Position numbers and translations under genes: made by a program. Shown here piece by piece: positions 55,369 through 64,000 of a stretch of DNA of 64,000 nt. The notes beneath the pieces were generated by a model. That model had not been told where the DNA came from. It did no database searches and saw nothing but the letters and a program-made list of their open reading frames with translations. Within the stretch, counting starts at the first letter, position 1, and each line of letters opens with the position of its first letter. This DNA is from Canna indica. Taxonomy: Eukaryota > Streptophyta > Magnoliopsida > Zingiberales > Cannaceae. The stretch spans positions 49,246,001 to 49,310,000 of the forward strand of contig CP136895.1 in assembly GCA_034359265.1 (NCBI GenBank). The letters run 5' to 3'.

Positions 55369-57404
55369 ATGGAGGCTCAAAATGCTGCTTTGAGCGGCAG
55401 TGTCAGAGTATGAGATGGAGTTCAACCATCTCTCCAAGTACCACCCAACCCTAGTGGTGTCTGAGACCGCCAGGGTTAAGAGGTTCGTGGCAGGATTGAG
55501 GCCGCAGATTGGCAGGCTTATCCACTACACTAAGGATTCTACTCTGGCTCGGGTAGTGGATGAAGCCCTGCGGAAAGAAGCCGTGGTGCCGTTTGAGAGA
55601 AATGACGGGTCAGCTAAGAAGAAGTTTCGGTCGCAGGGTTCTGGTAGTCGGCCTTGGCACTCCGAGGGGGCAATGACTACAGTAGAACAGCAGCAAAGTC
55701 GGGGGCAGAATGGCAGCCGGGGCCATGTGGGCCCAGGGACCGGGTCAGTGAGGCCAGCAGTGTCAGGACATGGTTCTCAGAGATCTGAGGTACTGCGGTG
55801 TGGCAGCTACAGTCGGAGGCACTGGGGGTCCTGCCTCAGCCGCACTAATGCTTGCTTCAAGTGTGGCCGAGTCGGACACTTCAAGAAGGACTGTCCTAAG
55901 GGAACTGGTCAGAAGCCTGAGCAGTCTAGGGGAAAGGCACCTATGTCAGTAGGGTCAGTAGCTCAGAGAGGGCAGACGCAGCATAAGGGGCCGCAGACTG
56001 GTCATTCAAAGAGGCCGCCTGCACGAGTATACGCCATGAACCGTGATGGGGCAGAGGCATCCAAAGCAATGGTGATAGGTACTATTTTAGTAGGTTCGTC
56101 TATTGCATATGTTTTATTCGATTTGGGTGCCACACACTCATTTGTGTCTGCCATATTTGCTGCAAAGTTGCCAATGACACCCTCTATGCTTGACGGGCCA
56201 TTGATGGTATCAACGCCTACGGGCGATGCAATCTTAGCAAATTCAATATATCAAGGCTGTGAAGTGCTCATCTGTGGCCATGTGTTGAGTGCGGATTTGA
56301 CACTCCTACCCACTCTTGAGCTTGATGTCATCCTTGGCATGGACTGGCTGGCAGAGCACTTTGCTATGTTGGACTGCAGAGCCAAAGCAGTGATGTTTAA
56401 TAAGCCTAGGCTGCCACAGTTCACCTTCCAAAGGGAGGGAGGTAGCAAGCCGATAGGGGTCATCTCAGCCCTAAAGGCTCATAAGTTACTTTGGGGTGGT
56501 TGCCAATTCTTCCTGGCCTTCGTATCTATGGTCGAGGAGGAAGGGGGTGAAGCTAGGAATGTCAGCAGAACCCTAGTGGTCTATGAATTCCCTGATGTGT
56601 TTCCTGAGGAATTACCAAGATTGCCACCCAGAAGGGAAGTTGACTTTTGCATTGATCTGCAGCCTGGGGTGAAACCAATTTCCATTCCTCCCTATCGGAT
56701 GGCACCGGCTAAACTCAGGGAGCTAAAGGTGAAACTACAGGAAATGTTAGATCTGGGGTTCATCCGGCTGAGTGTGACACCCTGGGGTGCCCCGGTTCTC
56801 TTCATGAAGAAGAATGATGGGTCGATGCGCATGTGCATCGACTATAGGCAGCTGAACAAAATGACTGTTAAGAATCGCTACCCATTACCGAGGATAGACG
56901 ATATGTTTGACCAGTTGCAGGGGGCTCAATGGTTTTCAAAGATAGATCTGAGGTCCGGATACCATCAGCTGAGAATCCGGGACTGCGATGTGCTGAAGAC
57001 GGCCTTTAGGACTCGCTACGGTCACTATGAGTTTCTAGTGATGTCCCTTGGCCTAACCAATGCACCTGCTACTTCCATGGACCTAATGAATAGGGTATTT
57101 AAGGAGTACCTAGACAGCTTTGTGATCGTCTTCATTGACGACATTCTGGTTTAGTCCAAGAATGAGGAAGAGCACTTTAAGCACTTGAGAATGGTCTTGG
57201 AAACCCTCAGAGAGCACCGCTTGTTTGCCAAATTTTCCAAGTGTGAATTTTGGTTGGAAAGTGTAGGGTTCTTGGGCCATGTAGTGTCCAAGGAAGGAAT
57301 AAGGGTAGATCCTGCCAAGATTGAAGTGGTGCAGAACTGGAAGCAGCCGACTAGTGTCACTGAGATCCGCAGTTTTCTTGGTTTGGCCGGCTATTACCGG
57401 AAGT
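55369..57404 (+). pseudogene. gag-pol: gag-protease-RT of the chromovirus at 53374
   Basis: The original ATG at 55369 ([11 protein letters not shown]) is followed by a deletion junction near 55403 that puts it out of frame; it meets TGA at 55411. The open frame 55400-57154 has its first in-frame ATG at 55415. It contains the gag core ([20 protein letters not shown]), a complete zinc knuckle [14 protein letters not shown] (55853-55894), a protease with D-L-G-A-T at about 56118 where D-S/T-G is usual, and RT blocks [11 protein letters not shown] and FIDDILV (57131). A TAG at 57152 ends it one codon past FIDDILV. The same frame continues to 57404, where an indel breaks it. Confidence 0.85.
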
Positions 57405-59470
57405 TGTGGAGAATTTCTCCATAATTGCAGCCCCTCTAACTCAGTTGACCCAGAAGAAACTCAAGTTCCATTGGGATGATAAATATGAGGCGAGCTTTCA
57501 GAAGCTCAAGGCATGTTTAATATCTGCACCCGTGTTGGCAGTACCTTCCGGCTCAGGAGGGTTTGCAGTCTTCTGTGATGCCTCTCCGGTTGGCCTGGGC
57601 TGCGTCCTGATGCAGTATGGCAGGATCATTGCTTATGCGTCTCGCCGGCTGAAAATTCATGAGAATAACTATCCGACGCATGACCTAGAATTAGTGGCAG
57701 TGGTCTTTGCACTAAAGCTTTGGTGGCACTACCTGTACGGGGAAACTTGCGAGATCTACACAATCACAAGAGCCTCCAGTACTTGCTTACCCAGAAGGAG
57801 ATGAACCTCAGGCAGAGGAGGTGGCTGGGGCTCCTAAAGGATTATGATTGCACCATTATGTACCATCCAGGGAAAGCAAATGTGGTAGTAGATGCTCTAA
57901 GCAAAAAGTCCATGGGCAGTTTAGCTCATTTGGAAGTTAAGCGGAGGCCTCTAGCTCGAGAATTGGCTTTGTACCTAGATGGGGGTGCAACCTTGTCAGT
58001 GTCAATTTCAGGTGCCCTGATGGCACACTTGCGATTATAGTCCACGTTGGTGGACATGTCGCGTACCGCACAGGGGGAAGATGCCTTTTGTGCACTGACC
58101 AAGGACCTGGTGCAAAGAGGTGATACAGAGAACGGTTTCAGGTTGGACTCAGAGGGTGTACTGAGGCTCAGAGACTGGATAGTTGTATCAGACATGGCTG
58201 AGGTACGCAGGCAAGTCCTGGAACCGGGTCATCGTTCCACTTATACGATGCATCCGGGGGCCACCAAGATGTATCGGGATTTAAGGCAACATTACTGGTG
58301 GACAGGTATGACAAGAGAAGTGGCTGAGTTTGTTTCCAAATGTCTAGTATGCCAGCAGGTGAAGGCCGAACAACTTAAGCCTGCGGGGCTTCTGCAAAAC
58401 CACGAGGTGCCCGAGTGGAAATGGGAGAAAATCACCATGGATCTAGTGACCGGATTGCCTAAGTCAAAAGGCGGTTTTGATTCCATTTGGGTGGTAGTGG
58501 ACCGGTTAACCAAGACCGCGCACTTCATACCAGTGAAGACTACCTTCTATACGGAGCAGTATGCCCGACAGTTTTTGGATAGGATTGTGGAATATCATGG
58601 TACCCAGGTGATGATTATATCCGACCGCGGTACCCAGTTCACAGCCCGAATTTGGTAGTCCTTCTAGGAAGCTTTGGGTACCCAGGTGCGTTTCAGCACA
58701 GCTTTCCATCCGCAGACTGACGGGCAATCAGAGAGGACCATCCAAACCTTGGAGGACATGCTGAGAGCATGCATCCTGGATATGGCCGACGGCTGGGAGA
58801 GGCACCTACCGTTGATAGAATTCGCCTTCAACAATAGCTATCATAGTAGCATTGGCATGGCTCCTTTTGAGGCCTTGTATAGACGGCGGTGTAGGTCTCC
58901 AGGGGGCTGGTTTGAGGTAGGGGAATCACTCATGGTGGGCCCCATCTGGTTGAGGAATCGGTAGAGAAAGTAAAGCTCATTAAGGAAAGATTGCTGACGG
59001 CTCAGAATCGACAGAAAATGTATGTCGACAAAAAGGCTAGGGAATTGGAATTTGTAGAGGGTGACTTAGTATTCCTGAAGGTCTCTCCTATGAAAGGGGT
59101 GGTCCTGTTTGGGAAGAAGGGGAAGCTGAGCCCTAGATACATTAGGCCTTTTCCCATTCTCAAGCGGAGGGGCGAGGTCGCCTATGAGCTGGCATTACCT
59201 CCTAGCCTGAGCAGAGTGCACCCGGTCTTCCATGTATCCATGTTGCGGAAGTATGTAAAAGATGATTCGCATGTGATCAAGCCCTCTTCTATCGAGGTAT
59301 ATTCGGCCATCTCATTTGTGAAAGGCCGGTAGAGATTCTTGACCGCCAGATCAGGAATCTAAGGTCCAAAGAAATTCCCCTGGTAAAGTCAGTTGGGAGC
59401 ACCATTCCGGGCAAGTGGGCACATGGGAGGTAGAGCAGGACATGAGAGAGCGCTACCCTTCCTTGTTCGA
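57405..59470 (+). pseudogene. pol: RNase H, integrase and chromodomain of the chromovirus at 53374
   Basis: RNase [14 protein letters not shown] at about 57564 and [15 protein letters not shown]; a 1-base loss near 57760 shifts the frame, which continues [23 protein letters not shown] lies at 58038. Integrase: zinc region with CLVCQQ intact (58345), MDLVTGLPKSK, IISDRGTQF with the catalytic Asp present (58617), TAG at 58656, then [19 protein letters not shown] with the Glu. A frameshift lies near 58940. 58991-59332 is the GPY/F-type module (GKLSPRYIRPFPI). 59333-59470 is a chromodomain-like end (EILDRQIRNLRSKEIPLVK, then W-x-V-E-Q-D-M). Confidence 0.85.
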
Positions 59471-59534
59471 GGAGCCGGTAAGTCCTTGTTCTTCAACTAA
59501 ATTCGAGGATAAATTTCCCTTAAGGGGGGAAGGT

Positions 59535-62086
59535 TGTAAGACCCGGAAAAGTTTCCTAATATAAAAAACTATTTTGGTGCAGCGCGACGGACCCGGGGGC
59601 AGTCGAGTCGAGCCTCAGGATCGTCTCGAGTGAAAAGGTATCACTCGGCTAATGATTCATAAAAGCTATTTGGATGATTAACTTTCCTTTTATGAAATCA
59701 TACCTTAAATTAAGTTAACTCAAGTCATGTTATGGGTTGAGTCGAAACCAAAGTTGAGTTTGGGTTTGGTCGAATTCCGGTTATGAGTTAAGTGAGTCTT
59801 GAGGTCATCTTTGGAAAGATGGATGAGGGAAGAAAACCCTCTTATTATAGCCGTGCGACTCACACTTTGAGTCGCACAAGGCCGCCTAGGGAGAAGAGGA
59901 GAAGGAGCAAGGAGGAGGCTTGGGGCTTGGATCGATCCGGGATTCGCGTTGTCGCCGGAAAAATTTGAAGTCGTCGTCACCCGATCCTTGTTTCTCTGCA
60001 ATCTAGGTGAGTGGTTATGTTTTGAATCTTGGGGGAGGTGGGTGGTCGAACCCTAGATGAAATAGGTTGTGTTCTCGTGATCCCTCCGACGAATTTTGAT
60101 TTCCAACGACGTGTGTTCACTTCTTTATGAGGTTTCCTATCGAAACTCACTATTTTCTTCTTCGTTTTACAAGATCTTGGGGCTGTCGAGTCATGGGAAA
60201 AGGGGAAAGGTCATGCCGAAATTTTCCCCGATTACCTTGATGGCAAGAAGGCCCTTAGATGACCTTATATCATTGTTTGATGTAGTTCCCTTTGTACATC
60301 TCGCGTATTATGAAGTATGCTCTCCCTAGAAATCCCTTGAAGTGGCCGAACGAACCCTACAACTCATGAAGAGGGTTCAACCAAGGAACAAAAAAGGTAA
60401 ATTAGTTCATTAGTATTTAAGTTGTATGCGGAATTGAAGAGGTAAAGGTATAGCTAAACTCTCCTCCCTCTTTTCCTACCACAAGGGCCATGGCCGAGCA
60501 AGGTCTTCCTTGCTCATTGTTTGGCCAAGGTTAGGGAGAGGAGGAGAGATTAGCTTTAGATGGAAATTGCATGATTATAACGATCATACATAGAGATATG
60601 ACAATACTTAGGATGAACACCAAACTTAGCAAGTAGCTTGATTGATTTTGAATTGTAGAAATACTAGTTTTAATACCACTCTTAGCATTAGATCCTTAAA
60701 CTTTGGATGTTGACATTGTTACCATGTTTTGAATTTCATACATGTTATTTAAATTCATTACTACCTTGCCATGCTAGATAGTTGCTCCTTATTGTGCTAA
60801 TATTCCTAGGGTAGTATAAAAATTGTTATGTATATACATTGTGATCATATATGATGAAGGTTGCAATATTTGAATATTTTCCTTTGGATTATACATGCTG
60901 CCCTAAATGTTCTTGGGTGGTATTCCAAGGTCGACACATGGAAATTCTCACCCAATGCAGTGTAGAAGGATGGGTAACATGTAAGGCGTCACTAAACGTT
61001 CATAACACATATATGGAAACTTAGTTAAGAGACGATAACACTTCTATGACTCCTTATATACTATTGGAAATTTAGAACTCATAGGTGTTCATATATTGAA
61101 AGGGCAGCATAAATTGTTGACCCGGTAGCCGGACTTTGGCCAGATACGGGCAAAGGCCCGAAGTGTACATATATGGAAACTCTATGATATTGATTGTGTA
61201 ATGTGTTTGAGATGGTCCACCGAGGAGCGAGGAGGTCGGAAATGACCAATGCTCAGCTCGTCCAGTATTGGGTCTAGAGGTGCGCCAGCAGGCCCTCTAG
61301 GTGCCACACCCCAGTTGGGTGGGACTAGCTATCGTTACCTTAGACGGTGTCCAAATACTAGTGGACCATCCTAGTCGACGGCCTGGGATTTTTTGCTTAC
61401 TTCTTGAGATGATGTGGCCAATGGCCAGTATGACACTACCATATATGGTAGGGATGACTGTAGCTGGGATATTATTCTATGAGTAGGCCTAAGGGCCGGA
61501 TGCCGAAGGCTTGATAAGCCGAGATGGCAAGTTATCTTATTTTGTTGGTACAAGTGGACCCGTTGGGGTCGGTAATTGCATTAGAAATAAACTTTACCTC
61601 CTTGTACATTTTCTTTGATGCCTTATATGATATATGCATGATTGAGGCTTATGTGGAGATTCATTTGAGCCACTCACTGAGTCCCAAGTGGACTCACAGT
61701 TTATTCTTATTTTTGTAGAGCATGAGCAGTGACTTGGTATGTCGACATGGTGCAGCTGGTGGGCGGGAGGCGGTGCCATATCTCGTAGCGGCATCCATGA
61801 GTCTTAGACTAGTGCTTAGTAGTGTTTGGTTTTGTTTTTGCGCTGACAGTTGTAATTGAAAAAGTATTGTAGAATCTTGTTTCTTGAACAATCGATTTCT
61901 TTGATGTTGATGTTTCTACTAATTTTGGAAAACATACGGATTGTGACTTTGCAAACTTTTTATAAAGTATGATGAGATTTCTTTTACTTGATGTGTCTTG
62001 ACTTTATTGGTGTTAGTGTAGATAGTAGGCTATAGGGCAGGAGGTAGGCCCTGGCCAATCACACTACCCTCAATTGGGGTGTGACA
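59535..62086 (+). repeat. 3' LTR of the chromovirus at 53374 (2552 bp)
   Basis: TGTAAGACCCGG...GGTGTGACA, followed by TSD TAACT. The fullest LTR copy of this family in the window; it contains the donor-like site, the hairpin motif at 60195-60235 and the acceptor-like site. Confidence 0.9.
60007..61718 (+). other. Candidate GT-AG intron inside the 3' LTR
   Basis: Donor TCTAG|GTGAGTGG at 60007 and acceptor TTATTTTTGTAG|AG ending at 61718, 1712 bases apart. Matches the sites in the 5' LTR and in the LTR at 14770. Confidence 0.45.
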
Positions 62087-62091
62087 TAACT

Positions 62092-63553
62092 CCAACTCCG
62101 ACCTCTTACAAAATATTTTTATATCATGTCGGGCCTTGACATTATCTTTAGATTTTTCGGAAACATCCATAAAAGAGTTGAAAATATTATCAAACAAATT
62201 TTTTTCAATATGCATGACATCCAAACTATGCCGAATCAGTAATGAACTCCAATACGACAATTCCCAAAAGATATTTTTTTTCACCCAGTTCTGTGTTTGA
62301 CCAAAACCCGACACTTTTTCATTCCTATCAAACACTATCTCTGGAAGTGCTGAAACACTTGCTAACATTTGTTCACCAAACAACATCGGTGGTGGCTCAT
62401 CTCTTTTGACTCTGCCTTAGTAAATTTATTACGATTCCTTCGATACTGATGGTTAGCCAGTTGGAATCGACAATGACAATCAAAGAATGAGATTTTCCAT
62501 CCGTTCCGAAGACTGAATGATTTAGAGTGTTCCATACAATACAGACAAGAGAGTCGGCTGTGACTGTTCCAACTAGACAACATGTCATAGGGACAACATG
62601 ACAATCTTTGAAGCCTTAGTGTCAGTGTAAAATACCAAAGCACCTTAAACGGGATTTTTTTTCTGTCGGACCAATTTCTTCTCCTTATAACGAGGATGTT
62701 CACATACATGGCATTTATCCAACTGCGCATTTTCTTTATAATATAAAATACAATTATTTTGGCACGCGTGTATTTTTTTGTACCCAAGCTCTAATTTTCT
62801 CATCAACTTTTTAGTCTTATAAAAAGTTGGCTCAAACTTGTTATCAGTAGGCAGCATTCTATTAATCAATCTCGCAATCCGATCAAATGCAACTCCGTTG
62901 ATATTACAATCGGCCTTGATGTTCAGGAGTTGCGTCATTGTCGAAAACCTAGTGTATTTAGGATAATTCTCATACAAAGGTTCATTGGCGGTTTTCAACA
63001 TCTCGTAAAATTCTGCAGCTTCTTTATTCGGCAATTCAATCTTTACCATAGGTTCTACTTCTGATGGCAATTCTGCGAGATCAACACCTGTAGTATCTGG
63101 TGGCAGTGACGTCTCAATAACTGACTGATGGACATTATCATTTAGTTGGAATTGACCCCCAAGACTATCAGGTATCATAGTTCTATACGGATTATATGGA
63201 CTGGATAAAGAAACACTAGTAGAGGAAGATTCACCATGTGTCTGAACGATAGGATTGCTCGACGTCCCGACTTCACGTGATTCCCTGTGACAAGTCCATA
63301 TAAAATATCTTGGTGCAAATCCTTTGCTATACAGATGCACAGTGATAGTTTCTCGATCTAAAAATTATGCATTCATGCAAATGCGGCACAGACATCGAAT
63401 TTTATCACTGGCGCTAACGAATTTCCTATTCAAATAGGCAAAATTTAGGAAGTAAGTTACGCCTAAGCGAAACTCATTCGTTAAAGCTCCATGATCAAAA
63501 CGTCGGTACATCCAAGTTCGATTGTCCGACATGATTCTGTCAATCAATGACAA
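62092..63553 (-). pseudogene. TNP2: TNP2 transposase, N-terminal half
   Basis: ATG at 63553; the Transpos_assoc domain is first (RTWMYRRFDHGALTNEFRLG, then CRICMNA). A TAA follows at 63365, after which the same frame goes on (VHLYSKGFAPRYFIW) to 62645, including FYEMLKTANEPLYENYPKYT and CHVCEHPRYK. After a frameshift, a large deletion joins RLQRLSCCPYD directly to the YCMEHSKSFSL zinc-like segment, so a large part of the TNP2 catalytic region is missing. Another shift leads to 62386-62092 with HSLDVMHIEKNLFDNIFNSF. The gene then continues at 53368 beyond the inserted chromovirus. Confidence 0.85.
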
Positions 63554-64000
63554 TATCTTCAGTCAATGTCTTTATAGGTGAGATGGTCCTATTCGATTCG
63601 GGATTCATGTTATTCATATTGCACTAAATATTTCTTTCAACCGCTAACTTCATTCTAAATTTTGGCAGCATCTCCCTACAGTTCTTCGAATACGCATATC
63701 ATCTGGGCGCGTATCAGAGAACAAGAGAGATACAATAGCCAAAATTTAAGAATGAGTTAACAATTAAAAGAAAAAACTAAGTGCAATACGAATAACTATG
63801 TTCCCAAATTGTCCAATTAGGAACAATTCAAGGGTTGTATGTTGTATAAAAGATCATCTACTTCTTTTACACGAACATACAACCCCCGAACGGATCTAAC
63901 TCGTCGAATGGATCTTTATTTTCTAAAATTTTCGATGCCGGTTCGAGTCCACGATGGACGATTTCGACACGAATCCAAAGTGGACGATTCGAGCGCGAGT
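63554..64000 (-). other. CACTA upstream region
   Basis: No coding region. The last 100 bases contain a repeated GGACGATT(T)CGA motif (63955, 63982), perhaps the start of subterminal repeats or a promoter region. The 5' terminus of the transposon is beyond the window. Confidence 0.4.

Larger units (their letters stand above)
53374..62086 (+). mobile_element. Tekay-like chromovirus (gypsy), complete with TSD
   Basis: LTRs at 53374-55184 and 59535-62086, tRNA-Met PBS at 55189, gag, protease, RT, RNase H, integrase and chromodomain-like end, then a polypurine tract (GGGGGGAAGGT) before the 3' LTR. Coding blocks match the element at 9770 closely. The gag N-terminus has a deletion of about 600 bases. 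The LTRs differ in length by 741 bases because of three deletions in the 5' copy. By eye about 11 of the first 150 LTR positions differ. Confidence 0.9.
40267..64000 (-). mobile_element. CACTA (En/Spm) transposon, extends past the right edge
   Basis: The left end is CACTACTGGAATAAC at 40267, directly after AGT, which may be the 3-bp TSD. The coding parts read leftward: TNP2 transposase N-half (62092-63553), TNP2 C-half with DUF4218 and DUF4216 (51756-53368), and a Transposase_24 gene (50231-51683). Insertions at 40565-49831 and 53374-62086 split it; without them about 5.7 kb of CACTA sequence is visible. The other terminal inverted repeat is not in the window. The transposase is broken, so the copy could move only with enzyme supplied elsewhere. 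Confidence 0.85.

Overview
The window is nuclear DNA from a flowering plant, almost certainly from repeat-rich heterochromatin. I found no host gene, tRNA, rRNA or CRISPR array. Nearly every stretch can be assigned to a plant-specific transposon lineage: Ty1/copia with long LTRs, SIRE-type copia, Ty3/gypsy Tat, Athila and chromovirus (Tekay-like) elements, a non-autonomous gag-protease gypsy element, and an En/Spm (CACTA) DNA transposon. The species cannot be named from this sequence. Every coding region carries stops, frameshifts or deletions, so the coding calls are pseudogenes of mobile elements.

Layout, left to right. 255-6352: a solo copia LTR with target-site duplication (TSD) GGAGG, split by a 3.5 kb gypsy element (2241-5732) that has gag and protease but no reverse transcriptase. 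6454-7870: minus-strand SIRE gag scrap and LTR. 7871-9755: Tat LTR end, primer-binding site (PBS) and gag. 9770-17134: Tekay-like element that has lost its 5' LTR. 17139-18199: fragments of an Athila LTR and another Tekay-like LTR. 18200-18939: Tat protease remnant. 18940-27840: decayed copia element with 2.3 kb LTR, containing a SIRE LTR at 21624-23167. 27841-28562: minus-strand Tekay LTR fragment. 28563-34153: second Tat element with a 184-bp tandem array, split by a copia derivative (29889-31929). 34154-40266: two SIRE-type gag regions on the minus strand, one embedded in the other.

40267-64000: a CACTA transposon on the minus strand that runs off the right edge. It begins with the CACTA terminus and GCAACGG subterminal repeats, then carries a five-exon Transposase_24 gene and a TNP2 transposase. 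It has been split twice: by an Athila element (40565-49831, TSD GTCAT) and by a Tekay-like chromovirus (53374-62086, TSD TAACT). Both TSDs are perfect and removing each insert rejoins the CACTA sequence.

Relative order from nesting: the SIRE LTR at 39830 is older than the CACTA element, which is older than the Athila and Tekay inserts. The copia LTR at 255 is older than the gag-protease element.

The most unusual signals are: a candidate GT-AG intron plus hairpin motif at matching positions inside several Tekay-type LTRs; clusters of GGTCGACC palindromes inside SIRE LTRs; the gag-protease-only gypsy element; an array of short inverted repeats in the copia LTR; and a Tat-associated 184-bp array that could be a satellite precursor.
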